Positions 1 to 8,867 of a DNA stretch of 64,000 bases are shown here, one piece after another. The DNA is from Leptospira sp. WS39.C2 (GTDB lineage Bacteria; Spirochaetota; Leptospiria; Leptospirales; Leptospiraceae), in the NCBI RefSeq assembly GCF_040833965.1, contig NZ_CP162142.1, positions 1,048,501-1,112,500 on the forward strand. Reading direction: 5' to 3'. Made by a program: the position numbers and the translations under genes. Every line of letters starts with the position of its first letter. Within the stretch, counting starts at the first letter, position 1. The notes under the pieces are model-generated. The model had not been told where the DNA came from. It saw nothing but the letters and a program-made list of their open reading frames with translations, and did no database searches.

Positions 1-173
1 AGTATTTAGCAAGCCAAGCGTATTCAAAAGCTGGTAATTTCTGTGAAGCTTCCACCTATGCTAAAAAAGCAAGTGATGCCTTCCGTGCTCATGGAATTTC
101 TAAATTTGAACAAAAAGCAGAAATAGAATCCAAAGAATTTGCAAAAGCTTGTTCGGTGGTTGCAGCTCGATAA
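1..173 (+). CDS. C-terminal end of an unidentified protein (partial)
   Basis: The frame is open from the window edge (codons from base 3) to a TAA at 171-173, giving 56 residues. The visible part is rich in Ala, Lys and Glu and looks helical, with Tyr/Ala spacing such as YLASQAYSKAG that resembles a tetratricopeptide helix. Two cysteines are present. Nothing in this fragment identifies a function; the rest of the gene lies outside the window. A convergent gene ends about 60 bases downstream. Confidence 0.55.
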   Translation, partial: YLASQAYSKAGNFCEASTYAKKASDAFRAHGISKFEQKAEIESKEFAKACSVVAAR

Positions 174-231
174 AAACCGTTATTATGATTCTTTCTAGAG
201 ATGGTTACCCTTTTTTGATTCTTCCTTCGAA

Positions 232-945
232 TCAATCCAACTTCACGTGATGATACACGTGGGGTTGGAATTCTTTTTTTCCGAACTTTAATTTTGCAAT
301 TTCAAATAACTTCGTTTGTTGATAAGGAATGTCTGATTCCCAAGCAATCCCAAAATTAGCTTCTTCATATCCAGATTCGTATGACAACGGGTATAAAGAA
401 TTTGTTTCATGTAAATATAACAATCGGTGGTCGTATTTTTTTGTTTGGTCTACTTGGAAAGTTTCGCATGGAATTCGTTTGGTGAACTGTTTTGAAATGG
501 TTTGTTTCGTCCGTTCCACTCGACATTCTTTGGTATTTACCTCGTTTGTTTTGAAGAGAACCCACTCATTTGATTTTTCAAACTGCCCTTTACCAATCAC
601 TTGGCGAAATTGGATGTAATCTTTATACACCCGCCATTCTCTCCAAATTTTTTTAAATTCTAAATTGGGTTGGATGTAAATAGATTCACTCCATAACAGT
701 TGGAAGTCTTTTGATCCCATAGCTGATTTTTTTTCCGTTGGACGATTGTAAGTTCCTAAAACCAGCTTTGAATCCTTAGGAAATTCATTTGGTAAGGTTC
801 GAATCCACCCAAGTTTTGGTGTACAACATAGAGGGAATATCAAAACCAAAAGAAGAAACGAATTCTTCTTTTGGTTTTTTAGAGGAAAGTCTTTGGATTC
901 TAATTTTGTTTTAGAACTGGAAGTAAATAAAATCTTGTCCACCAT
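232..945 (-). CDS. Hypothetical lipoprotein
   Basis: A 237-residue protein that I do not recognise. After a lysine-rich n-region of about 29 residues comes a hydrophobic stretch (FLLLVLIFPL) ending in two cysteines, a plausible spirochaetal lipobox, so it is probably a lipoprotein. The mature part is rich in aromatic and charged residues and contains no motif I can name. Its start overlaps the 3' end of the upstream MBOAT gene by 35 bases, so the two are likely cotranscribed and translationally coupled; no alternative ATG, GTG or TTG lies closer to the signal sequence. A role with the acyltransferase is inference only. Confidence 0.7.
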   Translation of the reverse strand: MVDKILFTSSSKTKLESKDFPLKNQKKNSFLLLVLIFPLCCTPKLGWIRTLPNEFPKDSKLVLGTYNRPTEKKSAMGSKDFQLLWSESIYIQPNLEFKKIWREWRVYKDYIQFRQVIGKGQFEKSNEWVLFKTNEVNTKECRVERTKQTISKQFTKRIPCETFQVDQTKKYDHRLLYLHETNSLYPLSYESGYEEANFGIAWESDIPYQQTKLFEIAKLKFGKKEFQPHVYHHVKLD

Positions 946-2338
946 CTCCGAAAATTCCGAGTAAAAGTAAAATCACGACGGATAAAATGGGGAGTAAAAT
1001 GTTTTGGTAAGGTTTTAGTTTCTCATAAACAAAAGGAGAATATTGAAACCAATTGAACATAAGCCCGAGTGCGATGAAAGTAGGGAGTTCGTCCACTCGA
1101 TTCAAAGTATCACCTGTATTTCGTAAGGTTAAAACACCTTTAAAAATTTCATACGCTACGTTTAAGGATTCTGCCCCTCTCGCGGCTGCGCGGAAAAATA
1201 CTCCTGAGAATGTGAAGATGATGAATATGATCACAGTACGAATGACACCAGCCATAGGAAAACTATCAGGTATGAGTTTCTTTTTTCCGCGGTGTAAATA
1301 TAAGGAACGTTCGATCCAAATGAGAGCTCCGAGATAGGCTCCCCAAAGGACAAAAGCCCAGTTGGCACCATGCCAAAGCCCTCCAAGACACATAGTGATA
1401 AAGGAATTGATATTGGATCGGAAAATAGAACCTTTACTTCCACCTAACGGGATATAGATGTAGTCGCGTAACCAAGAGGATAAGGTGATGTGCCAACGGC
1501 CCCATAATTCTCGAAAGGATTGGGAAAAAAACGGTCCTTGGAAATTCTCTGGGATTTCATATCCAAGTAAATTAGCAGATCCTCTCGCCATATCAGTATA
1601 ACCCGAAAAGTCACAATAAACTTGGATTCCAAAGGCAAGGACACTAAAGAAGATTGAAAAACTATCAAACTTCGCTGGGTCCATGTACAAGGGAGAGATA
1701 ATGGGCGCTATGTTTTCTGCGATAATTACTTTTTTGAATAATCCACCGATGATGAGAAAAATTCCCTTTTTCATTCGGTCTGGGTCGATGGTAGGATTGT
1801 CAAGTTGAGGTAGGAAATCCTGTGACCTCATAATCGGCCCAGCAATGAGCTGCGGGAAAAACAAAATGAACAAAAAGTAATCCACCGTGGACATTCTTTT
1901 TTCTATGATACCGCGATGGATGTCCACTTGGACCGCAATGATTTGGAAGGTGTAAAAACTTATCGCAAGAGGTAAAAAGATACTCCAAGAACCAGCAATT
2001 TCTTTGAAACTTGGATACCCTGTAAGTGTGTAAAGTGAATCCGTGATAAAATAAAAGTACTTAAAAAAAGCTAAATTAAGAACATTTAAAATAACAATCG
2101 TATACAATACATTGTCGAAATTTTCGCCTTTCTCTTTTTTACGAAACATCCATTCGCTAAACCCATAATTTACGAGAATGACGAGTAAGAAGTGGAATAA
2201 AAAAGGAAAACTAAAGTATGCATAAAAAGTAAGAGAGGAAACCACAAGAAGGGGTTTTCTCCCCTTTTGTGGAATGTTCCAATAGATTAAATAGGTTAAC
2301 GCAAATAAAATTAAATACGGAATCGAATTGAATAACAT
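911..2338 (-). CDS. MBOAT family O-acyltransferase (AlgI-like)
   Basis: A 475-residue polytopic membrane protein of the membrane-bound O-acyltransferase family, closest in layout to alginate O-acetyltransferase AlgI. Diagnostic motifs are the block FRELWGRWHITLSSWLRDY followed by IYIPLGGS, and the catalytic histidine in LGGLWHGANWAFVLWG near residue 325. The start is hydrophobic (LIPYLILFALTYLIYW type) and there are roughly ten membrane segments. Such proteins move acyl, usually acetyl, groups across the inner membrane onto exported glycans. No alginate genes or AlgJ-like partner are nearby, so the acceptor is unknown; in Leptospira a surface polysaccharide or LPS is a reasonable guess. The adjacent lipoprotein gene overlaps its 3' end. 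Confidence 0.88.
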   Translation of the reverse strand: MLFNSIPYLILFALTYLIYWNIPQKGRKPLLVVSSLTFYAYFSFPFLFHFLLVILVNYGFSEWMFRKKEKGENFDNVLYTIVILNVLNLAFFKYFYFITDSLYTLTGYPSFKEIAGSWSIFLPLAISFYTFQIIAVQVDIHRGIIEKRMSTVDYFLFILFFPQLIAGPIMRSQDFLPQLDNPTIDPDRMKKGIFLIIGGLFKKVIIAENIAPIISPLYMDPAKFDSFSIFFSVLAFGIQVYCDFSGYTDMARGSANLLGYEIPENFQGPFFSQSFRELWGRWHITLSSWLRDYIYIPLGGSKGSIFRSNINSFITMCLGGLWHGANWAFVLWGAYLGALIWIERSLYLHRGKKKLIPDSFPMAGVIRTVIIFIIFTFSGVFFRAAARGAESLNVAYEIFKGVLTLRNTGDTLNRVDELPTFIALGLMFNWFQYSPFVYEKLKPYQNILLPILSVVILLLLGIFGDGGQDFIYFQF

Positions 2339-2357
2339 GAATTAGGTAACCTTAAAA

Positions 2358-3356
2358 TTAGATATCCCAGAGATATAAAAACTTCGAGTTTGTATTTGTT
2401 CCAAGAAATTTCTCTGCGATACCAAATGATATAGGATTTCCTTTTACGTCAGTAGCTTGGTAGATATTTTCCACAGGAACTTTTCCTCTTTGGTAGGTAA
2501 CAATGCGAGGTGATCCTTGTGGGTTTCCTTCATACTTCGGGTGTTTCATGAGTTCGATCACAAAATTATCAAAGTAACCAATAAAATCGATCATACCTTC
2601 TTTCTGTGCTTGTTCTGCAGTGAAGATCCTTCCGTCACAAATTTCTTTAAGCCTAGCTTCAGAAACTTTAGGTCGGCCTTTTTTAACTACATCAAAAAAA
2701 CGTGCAAACAAACTATCAATGATGGATTGTAAAATTTTCCTTTGTTCCTGGGTCATTTCAGTTGTTGGAGAACCGAGAGCTTTGTTTGGACCAGAGGTAA
2801 AGGATTGGTCTTTCACTCCAATTTTATCTAATCCTTCTTTGACATTGAACCCAGACATAATAACACCAACTGAGCCAGTAACAGTTGTTGGGTGAGCACC
2901 AATGGAATCAGTAGCCATTGCAATGTAGTATGCACCACTTGCAGCTGTATCCATAAATCCTGCAAAAACAGGGATCCCTTTTCTTTCTTTGAACTTTTTC
3001 ACTTCTTGGTAGATGATGTCACTTGCAGTAACAGTTCCGCCAGGGGAGTTAATTTTTAAAATGACACCTTTGACATCCGGGTCTCTTTCTGCGCGTTTCA
3101 GAGATTCTTTGACACGAACAACCATAGAATCTGAAGAGGGACCAAAAAAGGATTCTTTTCCTTCATCAGAAATCATCCCTTCGATGGCGATAATTACGAT
3201 TTTTTCTTGATCCTTTCCAGCAATGAGTTTCTCTTCGAATTCAGACTTAGCTGATGGTGGGAATAAATTCATACTATTCCCAATGACACATGATTCTGTA
3301 AAAAGAATCGAAAGAAGAACGACGGAACTAATGAGACCAAACTTTCTTAAAGGCAT
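2358..3356 (-). CDS. sppA: Signal peptide peptidase SppA-type serine protease (S49)
   Basis: A single-domain (36K-type) S49 peptidase of 332 residues that cleaves leftover signal peptides at the inner membrane. The nucleophile is Ser140 in MDTAASGAYYIA and the general base is Lys192 in SGPNKALGSP, the spacing expected of the Ser-Lys dyad. The INSPGG block (residues 103-107) and GSVGVIM are also conserved. The frame continues upstream to 3536, but I chose the ATG at 3354-3356: it starts a clean signal/anchor (LISSVVLLSILFTESC, possible lipobox at Cys23), is preceded by AGAAAGG, and avoids running into the divergent epimerase gene. Confidence 0.88.
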   Translation of the reverse strand: MPLRKFGLISSVVLLSILFTESCVIGNSMNLFPPSAKSEFEEKLIAGKDQEKIVIIAIEGMISDEGKESFFGPSSDSMVVRVKESLKRAERDPDVKGVILKINSPGGTVTASDIIYQEVKKFKERKGIPVFAGFMDTAASGAYYIAMATDSIGAHPTTVTGSVGVIMSGFNVKEGLDKIGVKDQSFTSGPNKALGSPTTEMTQEQRKILQSIIDSLFARFFDVVKKGRPKVSEARLKEICDGRIFTAEQAQKEGMIDFIGYFDNFVIELMKHPKYEGNPQGSPRIVTYQRGKVPVENIYQATDVKGNPISFGIAEKFLGTNTNSKFLYLWDI

Positions 3357-3411
3357 ACAAACCTTTCTAAGATGGCAAACTCTGACTTCAATCATTTTTG
3401 GGAGATAAATC

Positions 3412-4308
3412 TTGCACCTATTGAAAACAAAATACTCTAGTTTTGGGACAGAACCCACTGGAGGTGGGCAATGGTTGCATTTGGTTCTCCAGTCACCTGT
3501 GGATGGATCCAAAGTATCCGTTGTTTCGGGCCACAAAGCCCCAGATCCCTTTTTTGCTTCCGGTTCTTTTTTGATGTTCCCATGGGTAAACCGATTGGAG
3601 CCAAATCCTTGGGCAAGGGAACCATTTTACCCAAGCGTCCACTGGCTTACCGATGGGAATGGAATCCCTCTCCATGGGCTTTTTCATAATTTACCTCGGA
3701 CCATCCTTGTTGAAACCCAAGGGGAAAACGAATCCACAGTCAAATTTTCCATGGAAATTCCAGAAACTTGGAAAGGGACCTTACTTTCCAAAATCCAAGT
3801 GACGGAAGTCTACAAACTTTATCCGTCAGAACTGAAAATCATCTATGAACTAAAGAATTCTTCAGAGGAAGAATTCCCCTTTGCACTAGGGATCCATCCT
3901 TATTTCCGTTGGAACGAAGAAGAGTCAATAGATGACCTCTTTCTCATTGGTTCAGGATTTCACCAAATCAAATTAGGGGATTACCTTTTGCCAGAACGGG
4001 TATTAGGTGATGAGGTTTTTCTCAACCGAGAGTTGCCCCTGATGGGAAAAAATTTGGATGATTTATACGCAGCAAAAGATAAAGAAATGCCTTACATAGG
4101 ACTCTTCTCAATGAACAAAAAGGAAAAATTACTGATCTCTGGTGGAAATTTTTACCAAGTGTACACACCACAAGATAGAAGGTCAATCGCCATTGAGCCC
4201 ATGACAAGTACTGGGAATTTTTTACATTTCCCTGGTGCAAATCCTAGTAGTATCCAACCTCAATCCGAAAAAAAAATTGAATTCTCGATTCGTATGGATC
4301 AATTCTAA
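3412..4308 (+). CDS. Aldose 1-epimerase-like protein (galactose mutarotase family)
   Basis: A 298-residue cytoplasmic beta-sandwich protein of the aldose 1-epimerase/YeaD superfamily, which interconverts sugar anomers or hexose-6-phosphate anomers. The catalytic pair is visible: His162 in LGIHPYF and Glu262 in IAIEPMT; an upstream GLFHNLPR supplies the second conserved histidine. The start is TTG at 3412, with GGGAG seven bases upstream and no nearby ATG. It is divergent from sppA with 55 bases between the starts, so the two promoters must overlap. Substrate cannot be told from the sequence. Confidence 0.82.
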   Translation: MHLLKTKYSSFGTEPTGGGQWLHLVLQSPVDGSKVSVVSGHKAPDPFFASGSFLMFPWVNRLEPNPWAREPFYPSVHWLTDGNGIPLHGLFHNLPRTILVETQGENESTVKFSMEIPETWKGTLLSKIQVTEVYKLYPSELKIIYELKNSSEEEFPFALGIHPYFRWNEEESIDDLFLIGSGFHQIKLGDYLLPERVLGDEVFLNRELPLMGKNLDDLYAAKDKEMPYIGLFSMNKKEKLLISGGNFYQVYTPQDRRSIAIEPMTSTGNFLHFPGANPSSIQPQSEKKIEFSIRMDQF

Positions 4309-4368
4309 AAAAAAAAATTCTCTTTATCGAACAGACTGTCTAACAAAAAAAAAGAGGATAGTCCCCCA

Positions 4369-4578
4369 ATGTCAGATGCCCTAGTGAATGCTTGTAAACA
4401 AATTAGTAAAAATCTGTTGGAAATCAAATATTTCGCTGAGAAAAAAAACACTAGCCGAACTTCTGTTTACCGAGCGTTGCAAGATAAAAAAATCAATGAA
4501 GTTGTCATTGGAAAAAATTCAAGATTCATTATTTTGGATGATGCGGCAAAGAAGTGGAAACCTGGTAGACAGGCCTAA
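4369..4578 (+). CDS. Small helix-turn-helix protein
   Basis: A 69-residue basic protein. Residues 24-48 (KKNTSRTSVYRALQDKKINE followed by VVIGKN) have the pattern of an excisionase/MerR-like winged helix: a short helix, a Ser/Thr-Arg turn, a recognition helix, then a beta wing. It probably binds DNA, but no partner or target is evident and no phage genes are nearby. A GAGGAT ribosome site lies about 14 bases before the ATG, further than usual. Its last 50 bases overlap the end of the convergent gene on the other strand. Confidence 0.6.
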   Translation: MSDALVNACKQISKNLLEIKYFAEKKNTSRTSVYRALQDKKINEVVIGKNSRFIILDDAAKKWKPGRQA

Positions 4579-5377
4579 ACTCAAGTTCGTCTGCATTTAA
4601 GTTTGTTTCCAACCAATCAGAATTTGGTTCTTCGACCAACTGGTTCCAAATCTCAATTGGAATCAGTTTTCGAATTTCCTTTGGAACCAGTGGTTTTAAG
4701 TGATAGAATGGCAACAAATATTCGTCGTTTTGTTCCTTAAGCAAGTATCCTATAAAACTATAGTATACTTTTCCAAAACTTTTATCTGTATTTGTATCTC
4801 TTGTTTGGATGTAACATTCAGCTAACTTTGGATATGGTGGTTTGAATCTACGAGAATGGAATCTGTATTGGATCGTTTTTAGAAATCCAATGCGAAATAT
4901 AAGTTTAGATTCTCCAGAATGAATTTGTAAATGCCTTCCTTGGATTGGATTTGTTAACCCTTCCATACCCAAACTAGCATGGATCTCAGAAAGGTTTCCG
5001 AACACCAACCTGGTTGGTTCGTTCCACCACTTGTTTAGAACTTCTTTTAGGTTGGGTGCAGGGATTGGTTTTATTGTATTTGGAATTTTTTCCAACAAAG
5101 CATTTGTTAGATGGATCTTTTTCTTTTTTTCATAACGATTTGGAAATAGAAAATACAAAATTGAGTCAGTCATTGGCAAAACAGAATAAAAGGTAACGGA
5201 GATTCCAGAGTGGCCTAAAGCTTCCCTTCGGGTTTTCCATTCTTTGATTTGGAATGGTTGGAAAAAGGAATCTCCTGTTTCTTCCCATTCCAATCCCATT
5301 TCCTGTAATTTGGTTTCCAAGATTGGGAGATGTTCTAAGGAAATTGTGACTTCGTATGTTTTTGGGAATTTCCGCAT
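4529..5377 (-). CDS. Conserved hypothetical protein
   Basis: A 282-residue soluble protein without signal peptide or membrane segments. It begins MRKFPKTYEVTISLEHLP and has a pattern of alternating beta strands and charged loops, but no motif that I recognise. The start ATG lies 35 bases from the start of the divergent LOG gene, implying a shared promoter region. Its C-terminus overlaps the small HTH gene by 50 bases in antisense. I do not assign a function. Confidence 0.65.
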   Translation of the reverse strand: MRKFPKTYEVTISLEHLPILETKLQEMGLEWEETGDSFFQPFQIKEWKTRREALGHSGISVTFYSVLPMTDSILYFLFPNRYEKKKKIHLTNALLEKIPNTIKPIPAPNLKEVLNKWWNEPTRLVFGNLSEIHASLGMEGLTNPIQGRHLQIHSGESKLIFRIGFLKTIQYRFHSRRFKPPYPKLAECYIQTRDTNTDKSFGKVYYSFIGYLLKEQNDEYLLPFYHLKPLVPKEIRKLIPIEIWNQLVEEPNSDWLETNLNADELEFRPVYQVSTSLPHHPK

Positions 5378-5411
5378 TTTTTATACCATTCGGTCGATCT
5401 ATGATAACATG

Positions 5412-6176
5412 ATGAATGATTTAGCCTTTGAGAATCAAAGTTTTTTATGGGGGAGTGAAGCAGGGCCCGTACGAATCCTTTCCGAATACCTGCACCCCAA
5501 AGCAGAGTTCAAAACACAAGGAATCACCGATACCCTCGTTGTTTTCGGATCAGCAAGAATTCCATCATCAGAATCAAACCAAACGAAACAAAGCTCTCCC
5601 TTACAGGAACTCAGCCATTATTATGAAGAAGCACGGGAATTTTCAAAACTCATCACCGAATGGGCGGAAAGTTTAAAAAAGGAGATTCCCAATCGTAACT
5701 TGCATATTTGTACGGGAGGGGGACCAGGGATCATGGAAGCAGGGAACCGAGGAGCAAGAGATGCTGGTTCCAAATCTGTAGCTCTCAACATTGTCCTCCC
5801 ACACGAACAACACCCAAATCCCTTTGTGAACAAAGAACTCACCTTTGAATTCCATTATTTTTTTATGCGAAAACTTTGGTTTATGAAAAACTGCCGTGGG
5901 ATGATTGCTTTTCCTGGAGGTTTTGGAACCTTTGATGAACTGTTTGAAACTTTGACCCTCGTCCAAACAGGAAAAAAATCTCCGATTCCCATTTTACTCT
6001 ATGGGAAAAAATTTTGGTCTGAGGTCATCAATTTCAAAAAATTGGCAGAAATGCGACTGATCTCGGAAGAAGACCTACATCTTTTTGGTTATGCGGACAG
6101 TCCTTTGGAAGCTCTTCGATTCTTTCAGGAAAAGATTCGTTTCGAATTGACCCATTCTGAGGGTACAAAAACATAG
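5412..6176 (+). CDS. LOG family protein (TIGR00730, lysine decarboxylase-like)
   Basis: A Rossmann-fold protein of about 254 residues of the LOG family, which hydrolyses nucleoside 5'-monophosphates to release the base (cytokinin-activating enzyme in plants and some bacteria). The two signature motifs are present: GGGPGIMEAGNRGARDAG and FPGGFGTFDELFE. The frame is open from 5244, but that would overlap the divergent gene; ATGATG at 5409-5414 is the likely start, though no strong ribosome site precedes it. It lies 18 bases upstream of rpmB. The bacterial substrate is uncertain, and the old name lysine decarboxylase should not be taken literally. Confidence 0.85.
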   Translation: MNDLAFENQSFLWGSEAGPVRILSEYLHPKAEFKTQGITDTLVVFGSARIPSSESNQTKQSSPLQELSHYYEEAREFSKLITEWAESLKKEIPNRNLHICTGGGPGIMEAGNRGARDAGSKSVALNIVLPHEQHPNPFVNKELTFEFHYFFMRKLWFMKNCRGMIAFPGGFGTFDELFETLTLVQTGKKSPIPILLYGKKFWSEVINFKKLAEMRLISEEDLHLFGYADSPLEALRFFQEKIRFELTHSEGTKT

Positions 6177-6194
6177 CGAAACAAGGTAATAATT

Positions 6195-6485
6195 ATGGCT
6201 AGAACATGTGTAGTAACCGGAAAAGGAACAACGGCAGGGAACAACGTATCCCATTCTCATAAAAAGAACCGTCGTATCTGGAAGGTGAATGTGATCACAA
6301 AAAAAATCTTCTTGGAAGACGAGAACCGTTGGGTTCGCGTTAAGATTTCTACACGTGCTTTAAGAACCCTTCGTAAAAAAGGTTTGAAAGTGGCAATCAA
6401 AGACCACGGCGGCGATATCTCCGCAATCACTCCTAAAAAATACGTAGGAATCACTCCCAAAGCACAAACTGCACCGACTGCTTAA
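6195..6485 (+). CDS. rpmB: 50S ribosomal protein L28
   Basis: A 96-residue basic protein beginning [20 protein letters not shown] and continuing with [22 protein letters not shown] and KKGL, the standard L28 signature. L28 is a component of the large ribosomal subunit. The single N-terminal cysteine (no CxxC pair) marks the zinc-independent form. An AAGG site precedes the ATG. It sits between the LOG gene and nth, not beside rpmG as in many bacteria. Confidence 0.95.
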   Translation: MARTCVVTGKGTTAGNNVSHSHKKNRRIWKVNVITKKIFLEDENRWVRVKISTRALRTLRKKGLKVAIKDHGGDISAITPKKYVGITPKAQTAPTA

Positions 6486-6511
6486 ATCCACGATTTAAGT
6501 TTGTTTGTGGA

Positions 6512-7162
6512 TTGAAACGATCCAAAAAAACTCCCAATATCACCGAAGTTTACCGTCTCCTTGAGGCGGAATTCGGTGTGGTAGAAACCCCCCTCACATT
6601 TACAAAACCTTATGAGTTGGCAATTGCCGTCATCCTCAGTGCACAGTGTACGGATGAACGAGTGAACCAAGTAACACCCGAACTCTTTCGCACTTTTCCC
6701 ACCCTTGAGTCTTTCGCGAAAGCTCCCCTCACTGCGATTGAGAAAAAAATCTTTTCCACCGGGTTTTATAAAAACAAAGCCAAAAGCATACAAGGTTTTG
6801 CAAGGATGGTTCTTGAGGAATTTGGCGGGGAACTTCCTAAAACAATGGAGGAGGCAATCAAACTCCCTGGTTTTGGGAGGAAAACTGCCAATGTGGTGCT
6901 TGCTGAAATTTATGGTGTGGTGGAAGGGTTTGTTGTGGATACCCACGTCAAACGTTTGACCAAACGACTCGGATTTACCAAAAAAACTGATCCCGTACAA
7001 ATTGAACGGGAGATGGTAAAAATCACCCCTAAGGAAATTTGCCGAAACCTATCTCTTTACCTAATATTTCTCGGTCGTAAGTACTGCCAGGCACGACGGA
7101 CGTTTTGTTCGGATTGTCCTCTTTCTTCCCTATGTCCTTCTTATTCGGAGTCGGCTTCATAA
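6512..7162 (+). CDS. nth: Endonuclease III (DNA glycosylase/AP lyase)
   Basis: A 216-residue base-excision repair enzyme that removes oxidised pyrimidines and nicks abasic sites. Landmarks: the helix-hairpin-helix LPGFGRKTANVV with catalytic Lys124, catalytic Asp143 in FVVDTHVKRL, and the 4Fe-4S ligands Cys192, Cys199, Cys202 and Cys208 in the standard C-x6-C-x2-C-x5-C spacing. The start is TTG at 6512 with only a weak GTGGA upstream. Its 3' end overlaps the convergent gene by 134 bases, including the codons for all four cluster cysteines. Confidence 0.95.
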   Translation: MKRSKKTPNITEVYRLLEAEFGVVETPLTFTKPYELAIAVILSAQCTDERVNQVTPELFRTFPTLESFAKAPLTAIEKKIFSTGFYKNKAKSIQGFARMVLEEFGGELPKTMEEAIKLPGFGRKTANVVLAEIYGVVEGFVVDTHVKRLTKRLGFTKKTDPVQIEREMVKITPKEICRNLSLYLIFLGRKYCQARRTFCSDCPLSSLCPSYSESAS

Positions 7163-7862
7163 GTCCTTCTTCGGTTTCCGATTCTTTTCTTTGTTTCCAA
7201 GAACGATTGCGGTCTGTTAAATTAATGGATTCTACTTTGTAATCCAAACGAATAAGGTTTCGTTTGCGAAAGTACAAATTGAGAGTTCCAAGCCTGCCGT
7301 AGTCTTTTGGGCATTCCACTTGGTGGACATTTGACAAATACCGAAACCTTGCTTGTGGTTTCCCTTCGACGAGTAAAAAAATAGGGAGTTCGGGATGGTT
7401 TTGCCAAGGAATGAGTGGGATTTTGATTTCTTCTTCGGGACTCACATACACAATCCAACCGTCAAAGTCTTCTGTGTTTTTGGCATTGAGTAGTCCATCA
7501 ATAGAACCTAAACCTAGTTTGACGGGGCCATGATCCATTTCGATACTTTTTGTCAGATTAAATCCATCAAAAGGAAATTCTAATGGTTTGTCTTTCTGAC
7601 CAAAAGGGTACAACATGTACCCTTTTCCGCGTTTCAGGTCCAAGTCCATTTTTTCCCGTTCCACAAAACCAAGTAGGGCACTGAGGCCCCCACGTCCTTC
7701 CTCATCCATTTTTGTGAAAAGTTCCTTCCCACAATGGAAAAACATACGTAAAGGTCGGTCTTCCAGACTTTCATGGGCGAAACTGGCGGAAAGAGAAAGA
7801 AAGTATCCAATTGTCAAAATTGACAAGAGGTTTCTTCCAAGAAAGGAAAGACGGATATTCAT
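7029..7862 (-). CDS. Hypothetical exported protein
   Basis: A 277-residue protein with a clear signal peptide (NLLSILTIGYFLSLSASFA, cleavage after ASFA), so it is exported, probably to the periplasm. The mature part has beta-rich segments (WIVYVSPEEE, LNLYFRKRNLIRLDYKVESI) and a polar, lysine/glutamate-rich tail from about residue 215 that looks disordered. I recognise no family. The tail runs 134 bases antisense into nth, an unusually long convergent overlap; the true end is still the first stop in frame. Confidence 0.65.
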   Translation of the reverse strand: MNIRLSFLGRNLLSILTIGYFLSLSASFAHESLEDRPLRMFFHCGKELFTKMDEEGRGGLSALLGFVEREKMDLDLKRGKGYMLYPFGQKDKPLEFPFDGFNLTKSIEMDHGPVKLGLGSIDGLLNAKNTEDFDGWIVYVSPEEEIKIPLIPWQNHPELPIFLLVEGKPQARFRYLSNVHQVECPKDYGRLGTLNLYFRKRNLIRLDYKVESINLTDRNRSWKQRKESETEEGLMKPTPNKKDIGKKEDNPNKTSVVPGSTYDREILGKEIGFGKFP

Positions 7863-7955
7863 ATTTTGTGACCTTGGTTCTAAGAACGGAAGAATTCGAA
7901 ACAGAATGAACCAAAAAACCTACCGTCTGTCTAAACATAGGGCAGAAAGGATGCC

Positions 7956-8867
7956 ATGAACTTCTTCAAAAATCTATTTCTTTACGCTAAAATGGTAAAA
8001 TTTTCCCACACACTTTTTGCTTTGCCCTTTGCTGGCATTAGTTTTGTCCTAGCATACCTTGAGTCAAACCTCGAAACGGGGGATTTGCTTCGGATTGGAG
8101 CCTTGATCCTTGTTTGTATGGTGAGTGCCCGGAGTGCCGCCATGGGTTTCAATCGGTATGTAGATTCCGAGATCGATGAAAAAAATCCCCGCACACAAAA
8201 CAGAGAAATTCCCGCTGGGAAAATCTCAAAACTATCCGCACTTCTTTTCATCGGTTTATCTGCCTTTATTTTTATTTTTGCCAGTTTCTTTGTGAACAAA
8301 CTGGCATTCCTTCTTTCTTTCCCGGCACTTTTTATTTTATTTCTATATTCACTTACCAAACGATTCACCTTGTTTTGCCACTTGGTTCTTGGTTTTGCGA
8401 TCTCACTTGCACCACTTGGTGCTTGGATTGCCATCACAGAGACTGTCAATTTAGTCCCTATTTTATTTTCTTTGGGACTGTTGTTTCATATTTCCGCCTT
8501 TGATGTGTTATATGCCATTCAAGATATGGACTTTGATGCCAAAGAAAAATTACATAGTATTCCTGCAAAACTTGGGGAAACTAAATCACGTATCATTGCT
8601 GTCATTTTACATGGACTATCGTTTGTGTTTTTTATTTTAGCGGGGATTAGTGCTGAACTTGGGTTTATGTATTTTTTAATCCTTTCTGTCATTGGAATTT
8701 TAGTTTTGTATGAACACAAAATTTCTTACCAATACAAACAAAAAGACTTACCTCTCATTTTTTACCAAATCAATTCTTGGATCAGTGTGGTTTTGTTTTT
8801 AGCAATCCTATTTGACAAATGGAATGAGTTTTTATTAAAAATTTCATCGGGTATTAGTTTCCGATGA
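7956..8867 (+). CDS. UbiA-family polyprenyltransferase (MqnP/UbiA-like)
   Basis: A 303-residue integral membrane enzyme with about eight or nine membrane helices that prenylates an aromatic acid in quinone synthesis. The first Asp-rich motif is [24 protein letters not shown] and the second is [21 protein letters not shown], both typical of the UbiA/MqnP branch and binding the Mg-prenyl diphosphate. Its stop overlaps the start of ubiX by four bases (ATGA), so the pair is cotranslated. The pairing fits either ubiquinone-type or futalosine-type menaquinone synthesis; no other quinone gene in the window decides which. Confidence 0.88.
   Translation: MNFFKNLFLYAKMVKFSHTLFALPFAGISFVLAYLESNLETGDLLRIGALILVCMVSARSAAMGFNRYVDSEIDEKNPRTQNREIPAGKISKLSALLFIGLSAFIFIFASFFVNKLAFLLSFPALFILFLYSLTKRFTLFCHLVLGFAISLAPLGAWIAITETVNLVPILFSLGLLFHISAFDVLYAIQDMDFDAKEKLHSIPAKLGETKSRIIAVILHGLSFVFFILAGISAELGFMYFLILSVIGILVLYEHKISYQYKQKDLPLIFYQINSWISVVLFLAILFDKWNEFLLKISSGISFR

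Noticed and set aside
3357..3536. N-terminal extension of the SppA frame by 60 codons
   Set aside because: It overlaps the start of the divergent epimerase gene, has no signal sequence, and the ATG at 3356 is preceded by a good ribosome site and a normal anchor.
5244..5411. Longer N-terminus for the LOG family protein
   Set aside because: It would overlap the start of the divergent conserved gene and has no similarity to the family; the ATGATG at 5409-5414 is more likely.
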